Below are positions 23,008 through 31,766 of a stretch of DNA of 36,686 nt, piece after piece. A program made the position numbers and the translations under genes. Source of the stretch: an uncultured Lewinella sp. (lineage in GTDB: Bacteria; Bacteroidota; Bacteroidia; Chitinophagales; Saprospiraceae); assembly GCA_913056515.1 (NCBI GenBank), contig CAJXMP010000009.1, positions 1 to 36,686 on the forward strand, in the 5' to 3' direction. Position 1 is the stretch's first letter; each line of letters begins with the position of its first letter. The notes beneath the pieces are model-generated. The model was not told where the DNA came from. It saw only the letters and a program-made list of their open reading frames with translations, and searched no databases.

Positions 23008-24150
23008 TTATTCTTTGATTTCTACTGCTTCGTTATTTACCACCATTCGTGCACCTTCTAAGATGACTTGCTCTTGTCCAGTAAGCCCTTCCGTTACGAT
23101 GATTTTTCCATCTTGTACTTCTCCAGTAGAGATATACGTTTTGGTAGCTTTTAAATCATTGGTGCTTCCACTGATAGTGTATACATAACTTTTACCCCCT
23201 ATCTCCTGCTGAACAAGTTCTACAGGAATACTAATGGCATCTTTCTGTGTATAGTCATTCAATTTTACATTTGCCAACAAATTGGGCTTTAAAAGTTTGT
23301 CTTTATTTGCTAGAACAGCTTCTATTTTGAATGTTCTATTAGCTGTGTTAATGGCATCTCCAATCAAACTGATTTTGGCAGTGCGCGTCTCGCCTAAGGC
23401 CGGAAGTTGGACTTCTATCTCATCTCCTTTGTTGATAGCTTTTAGGTAGCTTTCAGGAACTTCAGCAACTACCTTAACTTTATTTACATTCAATAAGGTC
23501 ACTAATGGCATGCCTGGTGCAGCAAGTTCTCCTTCTTTAATATTGAGACTTAATACTGATCCAGAGATAGGCGCATAGATAGTGGATTTTCTTCTATTAT
23601 AATCCAAAGTTTCTAGCGATTTCTCTAGCCTTTCCTTATTGTTTTTAGCTTGTAAGAATTGGATTTCAGAACCTATGTTTTGATCCCATAATCGCTTTTG
23701 TCTGTCATAAACTTCCTCTGCCAATTCGAGCGCAGTAAGTAATTCAGCTCTTTGTTTCTCTAAACCTTCTAAATCTAGTTTAGCTAGCACTTGCCCTTTC
23801 TTGATCGATTGTCCTTCCTTCACTCTTAAGCTAATCACTCTTCCACCTATATCTGAGCTGGCATTTACAATATCATCGGATAAGATGGAACCTTGAACAC
23901 TGATATAATGCTTAAAATCACCTAACTCAGGTTGCACCATGGTCACTGGTCTTTTATTGACTACTTTGGGTGACAAGGCATCTACGGAATCTTGAACCTC
24001 TTGAATATAGGTTTCTAGGTTATCGACTTCCGTTTTTAATTGCTCTAAGAGGGCAATTCTACCTTTTAAATCCTCTGGGATAGTTTGTTCTTCTGGTGCG
24101 CAAGCTAATACACTTAGGATAGCGATTGCAGTTAATATGTGGTATTTCAT
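23008..24150 (-). CDS. RND efflux periplasmic adaptor subunit (lipoprotein)
   Basis: 380 residues. A lipoprotein signal (YHILTAIAILSVLAC, Cys17) is followed by a short coiled coil (IALLEQLKTEVDNLETYIQEVQDSVDAL). The lipoyl half motif GGRVISLRVKEGQSIKKGQVLAKLD comes next, then a hairpin and the return motif STIYAPISGSVLSLNIKEGELAAPG, and barrel domains ending VILEGARMVVNNEAVEIKE. This is the AcrA-like membrane fusion protein linking the RND permease and TolC-like channel of the same operon. An extra coiled coil before the first lipoyl half is somewhat unusual. Spacing is 26 bp from the TolC-like gene and 10 bp to the permease gene. Confidence 0.95.
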   Translation of the reverse strand: MKYHILTAIAILSVLACAPEEQTIPEDLKGRIALLEQLKTEVDNLETYIQEVQDSVDALSPKVVNKRPVTMVQPELGDFKHYISVQGSILSDDIVNASSDIGGRVISLRVKEGQSIKKGQVLAKLDLEGLEKQRAELLTALELAEEVYDRQKRLWDQNIGSEIQFLQAKNNKERLEKSLETLDYNRRKSTIYAPISGSVLSLNIKEGELAAPGMPLVTLLNVNKVKVVAEVPESYLKAINKGDEIEVQLPALGETRTAKISLIGDAINTANRTFKIEAVLANKDKLLKPNLLANVKLNDYTQKDAISIPVELVQQEIGGKSYVYTISGSTNDLKATKTYISTGEVQDGKIIVTEGLTGQEQVILEGARMVVNNEAVEIKE

Positions 24151-24176
24151 TTTATGTTGATTCTTTATGTTTATAA

Positions 24177-25559
24177 TTATTGACCTAATGCTTTTGCCAA
24201 GTCAGCTTCTGCACGTAGCAATTCGAAAACTGCTTGATAATAATATTGCTGACTTTGGTACAGCCCTTGCTCTGCTGTCGATACTTCAATACTAGAACCT
24301 ACCCCTTCTTTATATTTGATTTGGGTCGTTTCATAGATTTGCTGTGCTAAGTCTAGATTGTCTTTTCTGACCTCTAGTCTTGCTTGTGCATTGATGAAAT
24401 TCGTTTTAGCATTACTCAATTCGAGCGTAAAACCTTCCAATGCTTGCTCTTTACGAACTTTGACTTCTTCTAGGTCGATTTTGGCTCTTTCGATTTGTGC
24501 TTTTCTGCCCATCCCAGCAAAAATGGGGATGTTGAGTTTAGCTCCAAAGACAGAGGTTGGCAACCAAGTACCATTTGAAAAATCATCCCCTAAATAGGTG
24601 TTTTGGTATGAAACGTAAGCAGACAAAGAAGGTAAGTATCCTGCTTTATAGCGTTGGATATTTAATTCATTAAGTGCAATAGTAGTGTTTAGATAATCCA
24701 CTTCAGGTCTATTGTCAACTGAAAGGGTTGAGGCTAATAGTTGTTGACCTTTTGAAGTCTCCAATACCTGTTCAATAGATCCTTCAATATCCATTTGACT
24801 CCCAACAGGAAAGCCCATCTGCATCTTCAGTGCATTAAGCGCCACCACTCGTTGTCTAATTAAATTTTCTCTTTCCGACTCTAGGTTAGAGAGGGACAAT
24901 TTCAATCGATCGACATCTAATTTTTCAACGAACCCCTCCTTGAATGTAGCTTCCGTCTGCTCTAATAAATGACTAAGATTAGTAATATTAAGATCTAGAT
25001 TCTTTAGATTCTCATCTATAATCAAAAGGGGCAGGTAGGCATCGATTACATTCTTTCTAACGTTAGCGAAGCTGATATTCAAATCCTTTTGCACTAGGCT
25101 ATTGTATGATCGTGCTGCTCTTAAACCCACTATATAACTGCCATCAAAAATGAGGCTAGACAGTGTTACGCTTGGTGTTAGATTATGCGATTGGGCAAAA
25201 GTAAACTCTTGCGTACCTACATCTATTGGGAAAGGCTGTACTAGACTTTCTTGGAATAGTATGCCGTATACTGCAGGTGTAAGGAAATCTGGGGCAATTT
25301 GCCTAGGCTTCTCAATAAAATATTGATACTCTAGGCCACCATTAATTTGAGGTAGTCCAATTGCTGCAGTTTCTTTGACCCGCTGTTCGGCATCACGGAT
25401 TTGAAGCTTTTTGAGTTGGATGTCTGGATGATTATCCTGCGCATAGTTGATTGCTTGGTCCAAGGTGAAGGTTTTTCCTTCTTGATTTTGCCCAAACAAG
25501 GTCATTCCGTGAAGGAATAATGCTAACCAAACTAGGTGCCAACGATACTTTTGATTCAT
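24177..25559 (-). CDS. TolC family outer membrane efflux protein (RND operon)
   Basis: 460 residues with a signal peptide (WHLVWLALFLHGMTLFGQ) and the OEP pattern: FTLDQAINYAQDNHPDIQLKKLQI, ETAAIGLPQINGGLEYQYF, a first long helix pair, then GAKLNIPIFAGMGRKAQIERAKIDLEEVK and the terminal IKYKEGVGSSIEVSTAEQGLYQSQQYYYQAV with DLAKALGQ at the end. It forms the outer-membrane duct of the RND pump. It starts 11 bp after the TetR gene stop and precedes the adaptor by 26 bp. Sequence similarity to the other TolC-like protein in the window looks limited to family motifs, so this is not a recent duplication. Confidence 0.94.
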   Translation of the reverse strand: MNQKYRWHLVWLALFLHGMTLFGQNQEGKTFTLDQAINYAQDNHPDIQLKKLQIRDAEQRVKETAAIGLPQINGGLEYQYFIEKPRQIAPDFLTPAVYGILFQESLVQPFPIDVGTQEFTFAQSHNLTPSVTLSSLIFDGSYIVGLRAARSYNSLVQKDLNISFANVRKNVIDAYLPLLIIDENLKNLDLNITNLSHLLEQTEATFKEGFVEKLDVDRLKLSLSNLESERENLIRQRVVALNALKMQMGFPVGSQMDIEGSIEQVLETSKGQQLLASTLSVDNRPEVDYLNTTIALNELNIQRYKAGYLPSLSAYVSYQNTYLGDDFSNGTWLPTSVFGAKLNIPIFAGMGRKAQIERAKIDLEEVKVRKEQALEGFTLELSNAKTNFINAQARLEVRKDNLDLAQQIYETTQIKYKEGVGSSIEVSTAEQGLYQSQQYYYQAVFELLRAEADLAKALGQ

Positions 25560-25570
25560 TATGATTATCG

Positions 25571-26164
25571 TTAAAAATTAAAATAGTTGTGTATTAATGT
25601 TCTACCTTTCTCCGAGGCAATGCCGTGAAGGTGATAGAGAATAAATTCCTTGAAAATATCTTCTTGTGAATATCCCATAGCTTGGTAACCAGATTCTTTA
25701 ACTACCACGTCAATTTTAGATGCATATAGAATAGATACTAAGTCTATATTCAGTTCTTCTCGGTATATCTGTTCTTCTTGACCTCTTTTTAGGTTTTGTT
25801 TGATGACTTCTAATAAGAATCCCTTGTGGTGTTTTTCCACATGGCTCCAACATTCTGGGTAGTATTTTTGTAATTCATAGGTAAGATTTGGGGGAAGCAT
25901 GCGAATGTGTTTAATGGCCATAGTGGTCATTTGGTACATTTCTTCTACAGCATTCTCGGTATTGGAAGATATGAGCTGAATCTCTTCTTGCTGTTCTTTA
26001 ATGAACGCTTTGATGATTTGCTCTATTAAAAAGGATTTGTTAGGGATGGTTTGATAAAGTGTTTTCTTGGAAATGCCAAGGTCTGCACTTAATTTGTCCA
26101 TGGTGATATTTCTAATACCATAGCGCAAAAATAATTCCCTAGATCTTTCTAATAATTTATTCAT
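25571..26164 (-). CDS. TetR/AcrR family transcriptional regulator
   Basis: 198 residues from ATG 26164. The ORF track begins at a GTG 45 bp upstream, but that would place the promoter box inside the coding region, and the family normally starts just before LLERSRELFLRYG. The N-terminal helix-turn-helix is plain: ITMDKLSADLGISKKTLYQTIPNKSFLIEQII (about residues 20-52 in this numbering). The rest is an all-helical ligand-binding domain without recognisable ligand specificity. As first gene of the tolC-adaptor-RND operon it very probably regulates that pump and itself. Whether it represses or activates cannot be told; repression relieved by substrate is the usual mode in AcrR-like cases. Confidence 0.93.
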   Translation of the reverse strand: MNKLLERSRELFLRYGIRNITMDKLSADLGISKKTLYQTIPNKSFLIEQIIKAFIKEQQEEIQLISSNTENAVEEMYQMTTMAIKHIRMLPPNLTYELQKYYPECWSHVEKHHKGFLLEVIKQNLKRGQEEQIYREELNIDLVSILYASKIDVVVKESGYQAMGYSQEDIFKEFILYHLHGIASEKGRTLIHNYFNF

Positions 26165-26188
26165 AATTACTTTTGAAAACTGACTGTG

Positions 26189-26237
26189 CAAAACTACAAT
26201 ATTATACACTGGAAACTCTACAAGGTTTTAAAGTTTC
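26189..26237 (-). promoter_or_regulatory. Promoter and candidate operator of the TetR-RND operon
   Basis: On the minus strand TAGTTTTG (26196-26189) is a -7 box about 25 bp before the ATG; a TTG lies at 26223-26221, 24 nt upstream, slightly long. An inverted repeat GAAACT (26212-26217) / AGTTTC (26232-26237) flanks this TTG, a plausible place for TetR-type autoregulation. Confidence 0.4.
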
Positions 26238-26346
26238 TTTGTTTTTTTCGATTAAATGATAGGAAATAGCGATAAATTTATACTTAATCTTTTTCGGTCA
26301 TTAAGTGTTGATATATATAGTACTTAGGCACTTTTTTAAATCGCTG

Positions 26347-26354
26347 TAATTTTG
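26347..26354 (+). promoter_or_regulatory. Candidate -7 box TAATTTTG for the cytochrome c/anmK operon
   Basis: TAATTTTG fits TAnnTTTG, with a leader of roughly 80 nt to the ATG at 26443. No TTG lies at the proper -33 distance, so this is a weak call. Confidence 0.3.
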
Positions 26355-26442
26355 TTTTGCAGATTGTGATTAGTGCGAATTTTTATTTTGATTAAATCAA
26401 TGGAAACGAATAAAGTTTCCTTTGTTTAAATAGTAATATGTT

Positions 26443-26775
26443 ATGAAAAAGCTTTTGTTTCTAGGCTTGTTTTTTTCAATGGTTTACGCTTGTGGAAGTG
26501 GAACTGAATCGACCAAGGAAAAACGAGCTGAAACACCCTTAGGTTTGAAGATTTATAAGCGATATTGCGTGAGTTGCCATGGTATGTATGGTAATATGGG
26601 GACAAGTGGTGCTTTCGATCTAACGAAATCTACTTTGAACATGGATGAAAAAATAAGTGTTATTACCAACGGAAGGAAGTTAATGACAGCTTTTAAATCC
26701 ATACTTAGTGAGGAGGAAATTAAGGCGGTTGCTAATTACACCGAGGAACTGAAGGTCAAAACAAGTGACAAGTAA
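26443..26775 (+). CDS. Monoheme cytochrome c lipoprotein
   Basis: 110 residues. The signal is MKKLLFLGLFFSMVYAC with Cys17 as lipidation site. One class I heme motif, CVSCH at 42-46, is preceded by GLKIYKRYC and followed by HGMYGNMG. The distal methionine is likely in KLMTAFKSILSEEEIKAVANY, the usual C-terminal helix of small cytochromes c. It should be a membrane-anchored electron carrier in the periplasm or at the outer membrane. It overlaps anmK by 11 bp, so it is co-transcribed with a cell-wall recycling gene, an unexplained pairing. It is not adjacent to the heme-protein locus at 15-18 kb. Confidence 0.92.
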   Translation: MKKLLFLGLFFSMVYACGSGTESTKEKRAETPLGLKIYKRYCVSCHGMYGNMGTSGAFDLTKSTLNMDEKISVITNGRKLMTAFKSILSEEEIKAVANYTEELKVKTSDK

Positions 26776-27874
26776 AATTACATATCATGGAATAGGTCTA
26801 ATGTCTGGTTCATCCTTGGATGGTCTAGATATTGCATTATGTAAAGTTGACCTAGACCTTAAGTCCAAGTCGGTAAAAATGGATTTGCTGCAAGCCGATT
26901 GTGTGGCCTTCCCAACAGACCTGCAGGATCAATTAGCACAGGGTCCGCAGTTGGAATTGAGATCATTCCTAGAATTAGATGCTACTTTAGGTCAATTCAT
27001 GGCAGCTGCAGTGCATCAGTTTTTGGAGCGCGCACCTGAAATAAAGGTGGATTTTATCGCTTCACACGGTCATACCATTATACACGATCCTGTTAAAGGA
27101 TATTCTTGTCAGATTGGATCTGCGGCGCAGCTTGCTGCACAAACAGGTTTGACAACTATCAGTGATTTTAGAAATATCGATATTGCACTTGGTGGGCAGG
27201 GAGCACCAATGGCTCCACTCATTGATCAAGTTTTATATCATGCTGATGTTTGTGTGAATATTGGTGGTATTGCAAATCTCAGTTACAGTAATGGTGCACA
27301 AAGAGTTGGATTTGATTTTGCTCCCGCCAATCAGTTATTGAATTATCTTTCCGCTAAGCTGGGTTCTGCCTATGATGATCAGGGCAAAATAGCTCAATCT
27401 GGACAAGTGCATGATAGTCTACTGCAGGCTATGCTAGAAGTACCAATGATTGTTGCTGCAGCGCCTAAGAGCTTTGACAATACGGAGTTACAGACTGTTT
27501 TTTTACCCATCTTAAATCAATCAAATATTAGTATTGCCGATCAGTTAGCTACCTGTGTAGAATTAATTGCAATTACTTTTAAGCATTGTATGGAGGACCT
27601 CAAAAAAGTGGGTACTTTTGATACGCCGCTTAAAGTATTATTTACTGGAGGTGGGGCTAAAAATGATTTTTTAATCCATCGAATGATGGAGCTCTGTTCT
27701 CTAGATATTACTCGAGTAAAGATTAGTGCAGAAGAATCAGATATGAAAGAGGCTATGTTGATGGTATTGGCTGGTGTATATCGATTGAGTGGAATGCCCA
27801 ATCTGTTATCTTCTGTTACGGGTTCTGCGGAAGATAATATGGGTGGTGCGGTCTATCAAGCAAAAGCAAAGTAA
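26765..27874 (+). CDS. anmK: Anhydro-N-acetylmuramic acid kinase
   Basis: 369 residues, normal for AnmK, which opens and phosphorylates 1,6-anhydro-MurNAc to MurNAc-6-P in peptidoglycan recycling. Family blocks are GIGLMSGSSLDGLDIALC at the start (phosphate-binding loop MSGSSLDG), DFIASHGHTIIHDP, IGSAAQLAAQTGLTTISDFRNIDIALGGQGAPMAPLID, and LFTGGGAKNDFLIHRM. The start is GTG at 26765, needed to give the conserved N-terminus, and it overlaps the cytochrome gene by 11 bp. The epimerase gene follows with 2 bp between. No murQ or ampD gene is in the window. Confidence 0.96.
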   Translation: MTSKITYHGIGLMSGSSLDGLDIALCKVDLDLKSKSVKMDLLQADCVAFPTDLQDQLAQGPQLELRSFLELDATLGQFMAAAVHQFLERAPEIKVDFIASHGHTIIHDPVKGYSCQIGSAAQLAAQTGLTTISDFRNIDIALGGQGAPMAPLIDQVLYHADVCVNIGGIANLSYSNGAQRVGFDFAPANQLLNYLSAKLGSAYDDQGKIAQSGQVHDSLLQAMLEVPMIVAAAPKSFDNTELQTVFLPILNQSNISIADQLATCVELIAITFKHCMEDLKKVGTFDTPLKVLFTGGGAKNDFLIHRMMELCSLDITRVKISAEESDMKEAMLMVLAGVYRLSGMPNLLSSVTGSAEDNMGGAVYQAKAK

Positions 27875-27876
27875 GC

Positions 27877-28872
27877 ATGAAAAAGGTATTTGTTACAGGA
27901 GGGACGGGATTATTAGGAGCTAGATTGATTCAGGAGCTGATAGCTACAGATTCCTATGAAATTCATGCGCTTAAACGAGCTCATTCAGATTTAAGTTTAT
28001 TAGCAGGATTGGAGGATCAGATCCATTGGATTGAGGGAGATATGCTTGATCAATATGCTCTGGAGCAAGGTTTAGCTAATGCTGCAATCGTTTTTCATTG
28101 TGCGGCAATGGTGTCTTTTGATCCACGTGATCGAGAGCATATGCATGAGGTTAATGTAGCAGGTACAGCTTTGTTGGTTGATCTATGTATTGGAAGGGAA
28201 GACTTGAAATTAATCCATGTTAGTTCAATTGCAGCGGTAGGTCATGAAAAAGATCCTAATCGACTTATTTCAGAAGTGGTTCCATGGGAAGAGGACGAAA
28301 ATCGATCAGAGTATTCCAAATCCAAATATTTGGCTGAGATGGAAGTACATAGAGGTATTGCAGAGGGTATTCGAGCTGCCATTGTCAATCCTTCTATTAT
28401 CCTAGGTTTAGGATTTCCTGCCAAAGGCTCTACTCGAATGTTTGCCAATGTCCGCAAAGGTTTTCCATATTATACCGAGGGGATAAGCGGTTTTGTGCAT
28501 GCCGAGGATGTGGCTAGATTTATGCTTTTACTCGCTGCAAGTGAAATAGAAGGAGAACGGTATATCCTCAGCCAAGGTAATTATTCCTACAAGCAAGTAT
28601 TTGATTGGATGGCTGAGGGTTTTAAGGTGGCTAAGCCTAACAAACCAGTTAATCGCTTAATAAGTGCGCTCGTTTGGCGATTGGATAAAGTGCGATGTTT
28701 ATTTACGGGTGCTCGACCTTTAGTAACAAAAGAGACGACAGCTTCTGCCTTTGCTGTGCATCGATATGACAATACCAAGTCTTTAGCTTTGCCTGGATTT
28801 ACTTATGGTAATTTGCAGGAACAAATTAGTCGAAGTTGTCAAATACTTGAACAGTCCTTATTACTCGATTAA
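27877..28872 (+). CDS. NAD-dependent epimerase/dehydratase (extended SDR)
   Basis: 331 residues. The NAD-binding motif VTGGTGLLGARL (TGxxGxxG) is at residues 6-17; DML follows the second strand; VFHCAAMVSFDP and NVAGTALLVDLC are typical of extended SDRs; the catalytic Ser is in LIHVSSIAAVG and the YxxxK pair in EYSKSKYLAEMEV. The C-terminal half (GISGFVHAEDVARFMLLLAA) resembles dihydroflavonol reductase/3-beta-HSD-like and hopanoid-associated sugar epimerase groups. Substrate unknown. It is the third gene of the cytochrome c-anmK operon and its end overlaps the convergent monooxygenase gene by 12 bp. Confidence 0.87.
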   Translation: MKKVFVTGGTGLLGARLIQELIATDSYEIHALKRAHSDLSLLAGLEDQIHWIEGDMLDQYALEQGLANAAIVFHCAAMVSFDPRDREHMHEVNVAGTALLVDLCIGREDLKLIHVSSIAAVGHEKDPNRLISEVVPWEEDENRSEYSKSKYLAEMEVHRGIAEGIRAAIVNPSIILGLGFPAKGSTRMFANVRKGFPYYTEGISGFVHAEDVARFMLLLAASEIEGERYILSQGNYSYKQVFDWMAEGFKVAKPNKPVNRLISALVWRLDKVRCLFTGARPLVTKETTASAFAVHRYDNTKSLALPGFTYGNLQEQISRSCQILEQSLLLD

Positions 28873-29976
28873 AATCTGCTCTAATTCTAAAGCTTGTTGG
28901 TTTATACTTTCTAATAAACCACTTGCGTATGCATTGAATCCAACAAAAAAGGCTTGATTACCTTTCTCTGTGCGGTGTCTAAACTGACCTGGATGTCCAT
29001 GCTCATTCAATAAGGATTGAACAAAAGGTGCAAATTGCTCCACGGCTGACTGATAGCCTGTGGCGAAAATGATGTGATCAAAATGGTCGGATTGGTTATT
29101 AGTGAATTGAACGCTTGCTCCATTAATGATTTTTATGCTAGGTCTAATGGAAATGTTACCTTTCCTGATTTCAGCAACAGTACCTAGGTCAATTACAGGT
29201 GTTTTACCCAATTTTCTTAATTGTTTTGCTGGAAAAATGTTGGGTCGCTTTATTCCATATTTATTTAGGTTTCCAATACTCAAATATTGAACGAGTCTAC
29301 CCAATCGATCTCCAATAAAAGGTGGAAAGATGGCTAGTTTCTTTGCGGTTAATTGTGTTGGGTTGCCTAAGAAGTCTCTTGGAACAATGTTCACAGGACC
29401 GCGAACAGATAAATAGGTTGTTTTGCCATTCAATGCCAAGTCTAAGGCAATTTCAGCACCTGAATTACCCATTCCGACTACTAGTATGCGATCACCTTCC
29501 AGTTGCTTAGGATTCTTATAGTTCTTACTATGCATGATTCCTCCAGTGAAACTTCCCAAACCTATTATTTCTGGTGAAAAAGGCACTCGATTAAACCCAG
29601 TAGTAATAATGATTTGGCTTCCCTTTATTTCTTCCCCATTAGAAGTAGTTATGGTCCATCCATTTTCTTTTTCTTCGATATGTTGGACAGTAGTATTTAA
29701 TCTTGGTTTAATATCAAAGTGCTGGACATAGTCATCAAAATAGGTCAGTAGTTCGGCTTTGGGAACATAGGTTGGATAGGATTCAGGAAAGGGTAGATAG
29801 GGTAGGGCGGATAAACTTTTGACAGTATGTAAAGAGAGTCTATCATAGTGGTTATGCCATGCTGGACATATGCTATTGGCTTGTTCAAGGAGTTCGAATG
29901 GTATATTATTCTTGGCAAGAATGGCTGCACAAGCTATACCTGCAGGTCCTGCTCCAATGACTACTATTTTTTCCAT
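28861..29976 (-). CDS. Flavin-containing monooxygenase-like NAD(P)/FAD oxidoreductase
   Basis: 371 residues from ATG 29976. The ORF-track ATG at 30021 lies beside the ettA terminator hairpin, and translation from it would put the whole hairpin in the coding region, so the internal ATG directly before KIVVIGAGPAGIACA is the better start. FAD site: VIGAGPAGIACA. FMO/BVMO-like fingerprint: FTGGIMHSKNY (FxGxxxHxxxY). NADPH site: LVVGMGNSGAEIAL. The C-terminal ATGYQSA is also typical. The layout is closest to YUCCA-like and CzcO-like class B monooxygenases. Substrate unknown; cytosolic. Transcribed after ettA but separated from it by a terminator, and it overlaps the convergent epimerase gene by 12 bp. 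Confidence 0.85.
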   Translation of the reverse strand: MEKIVVIGAGPAGIACAAILAKNNIPFELLEQANSICPAWHNHYDRLSLHTVKSLSALPYLPFPESYPTYVPKAELLTYFDDYVQHFDIKPRLNTTVQHIEEKENGWTITTSNGEEIKGSQIIITTGFNRVPFSPEIIGLGSFTGGIMHSKNYKNPKQLEGDRILVVGMGNSGAEIALDLALNGKTTYLSVRGPVNIVPRDFLGNPTQLTAKKLAIFPPFIGDRLGRLVQYLSIGNLNKYGIKRPNIFPAKQLRKLGKTPVIDLGTVAEIRKGNISIRPSIKIINGASVQFTNNQSDHFDHIIFATGYQSAVEQFAPFVQSLLNEHGHPGQFRHRTEKGNQAFFVGFNAYASGLLESINQQALELEQILIE

Positions 29977-29986
29977 TGGTAAAAGA

Positions 29987-30018
29987 TAAAAAAAAGTGAC
30001 TGCTTGAAGGCAGTCACT
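29987..30018 (-). terminator. ettA intrinsic terminator
   Basis: On the minus strand GTGACTGC (30017-30010) pairs with GCAGTCAC (30003-29996) around 6 nt, followed by TTTTTTTT. It starts 7 bp after the ettA stop. Confidence 0.92.
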
Positions 30019-30024
30019 CATTTA

Positions 30025-31701
30025 TTATTTGTTGATTACATTTTTGAATCTTGGACGTTTCGGAGTTACATCTCCAAGACGTTCTTTTTTGTTTTTCTCG
30101 TAATCTGAATAGTTTCCTTCAAAAAAGCGGACCTCTGAATCTCCTTCAAAAGCTAAAATATGAGTAGCCAATCGATCAATAAACCATCTATCGTGAGAGA
30201 TTAGTATAACACATCCTGCAAAGTTTTCGATGGCTTCCTCTAAAGCACGTAGTGTGTTTACATCGATATCGTTTGTCGGCTCATCCAGTAGAATGACGTT
30301 TCCACCTTCTTTAAGTGTGATGGCTAGGTGCACTCTGTTCCTTTCACCCCCAGATAAGATGCCCACTTTCTTTTGTTGGTCTTGACCTGTAAAGTTGAAC
30401 CTACTGATATATGCTCTTGCATTTAGGGATAGGTTACCAAATTCAATGAATTCATTTCCGCCCGATATCACTTCAAAGATGGATTTTTCTGGAACCAAGT
30501 CTTCATGTGATTGATCCACATAGGATAACTGTACAGTTTCACCAATGGTCAATTCTCCCGAATCGGGCTGCTCCAAGCCCATTAGCATTTTGAATAAGGT
30601 GGATTTACCTACTCCATTAGGCCCAATCACACCAACTACCCCAGCTTTAGGAATATCGAAGCTTAAGTCATTGATTAAAATGCGATCACCGAATGATTTC
30701 TTCAAGTTGGACGCTTTAATCACAACATCACCTAATCTTGGACCATTAGGGATAAATAATTCCAAGTTCTTTTCTCTTTCTTTTACCTCTTCTGAAGCTA
30801 ATTTATCATAAGCGTTAAGACGAGCTTTGGATTTGGATTGTCTTGCTTTTGGAGACATACGGGTCCACTCCAATTCTCGTTCTAGAATTTTTCTTCTCTT
30901 TGATTCTTGTTTTTCTTCTTGGGCAAGTCGTTTTGCTTTTTGATCTAACCAAGAAGAGTAATTTCCTTTCCATGGAATACCTTCTCCTCGATCTAGTTCT
31001 AATATCCAACCAGCCACATTATCCAAGAAATAACGGTCGTGCGTTACGGCAATAACGGTACCAGGGAAATTCTGTAAGTATTGTTCTAACCAATGCACAG
31101 ATTCAGCATCTAAGTGGTTCGTAGGCTCATCCAAAAGTAGGATGTCTGGATTGCTAAGTAGAAGTCGACATAGCGCAACCCTTCTTCGTTCCCCTCCGGA
31201 TAGATGCTCCACGCTGGAGTCTCCTTCTGGACAACGCAAAGCCTCCATAGCAGTTTCCAATCTATGGTCTAGTTCCCAGGCATTAAGATGCTCCAGTTGC
31301 TCCATCATTTCCCCTTGCTTGACAATGAGATCATTCATTTCATCATCGGACATCGGCTCGTTGAACTTTAGATTAAGTTCGTCGTATGCTTTAACCAGGT
31401 CTACGATATGTTGAACACCTTCTTCAACGATTTCTCTTACTGTTTTGGAGTTATCCAATTCAGGTTCCTGTGCTAGATAACCAATCTTATATTCTTGTTC
31501 AAAAAAGATATCACCTCGGTAATCTTGGTCGATACCTGCAATAATTTTCAATAGGGTTGATTTACCTGAACCATTAAGACCTAAAACACCAATTTTAGCG
31601 CCATAGAAGAAAGACAGGTAAATGTTTTTAAGAATTTGCTTATTGGGTGGGATAACCTTGCTCACCCCCGACATAGAAAATATGATCTTCTCGTTCGACA
31701 T
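30025..31701 (-). CDS. ettA: Energy-dependent translational throttle protein EttA (ABC-F)
   Basis: 558 residues, the standard EttA length (~555). Two ABC ATPase domains without membrane segments: Walker A GLNGSGKST (41-49), signature LSGGE (167-171) and Walker B LLLDEPTNH; then GPNGVGKST, LSGGERNRVHLA and VILLDEPTNDID. The linker contains the charged P-site-tRNA-interaction region (KRLAQEEKQESKRRKILERELEW, then MSPKARQSKSKARL). EttA binds the ribosomal E site and gates elongation according to the ATP/ADP ratio. A -7 box TATATTTG lies 30-37 bp upstream and a strong terminator directly downstream, so it is monocistronic. Confidence 0.96.
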   Translation of the reverse strand: MSNEKIIFSMSGVSKVIPPNKQILKNIYLSFFYGAKIGVLGLNGSGKSTLLKIIAGIDQDYRGDIFFEQEYKIGYLAQEPELDNSKTVREIVEEGVQHIVDLVKAYDELNLKFNEPMSDDEMNDLIVKQGEMMEQLEHLNAWELDHRLETAMEALRCPEGDSSVEHLSGGERRRVALCRLLLSNPDILLLDEPTNHLDAESVHWLEQYLQNFPGTVIAVTHDRYFLDNVAGWILELDRGEGIPWKGNYSSWLDQKAKRLAQEEKQESKRRKILERELEWTRMSPKARQSKSKARLNAYDKLASEEVKEREKNLELFIPNGPRLGDVVIKASNLKKSFGDRILINDLSFDIPKAGVVGVIGPNGVGKSTLFKMLMGLEQPDSGELTIGETVQLSYVDQSHEDLVPEKSIFEVISGGNEFIEFGNLSLNARAYISRFNFTGQDQQKKVGILSGGERNRVHLAITLKEGGNVILLDEPTNDIDVNTLRALEEAIENFAGCVILISHDRWFIDRLATHILAFEGDSEVRFFEGNYSDYEKNKKERLGDVTPKRPRFKNVINK

Positions 31702-31730
31702 CTCACTTGTTATGCGTTAAGAAATATGGT

Positions 31731-31738
31731 CAAATATA
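31731..31738 (-). promoter_or_regulatory. -7 box TATATTTG for ettA
   Basis: On the minus strand TATATTTG (31738-31731) matches TAnnTTTG; predicted start near 31724, leader about 23 nt. No TTG at 17-23 nt upstream was found. Confidence 0.45.
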
Positions 31739-31766
31739 AAGAGAAGTCAAGAGAATCTTGAATAAA

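Noticed and set aside
26165-26209. GTG at 26209 as start of the TetR regulator
   Set aside because: It would place the -7 box TAGTTTTG inside the gene, and TetR proteins normally start just before the helix LLERSRELF.
29977-30021. Upstream ATG at 30021 as start of the monooxygenase
   Set aside because: The 45-bp extension encodes the ettA terminator hairpin and T-run; the conserved FAD-binding start is at ATG 29976.
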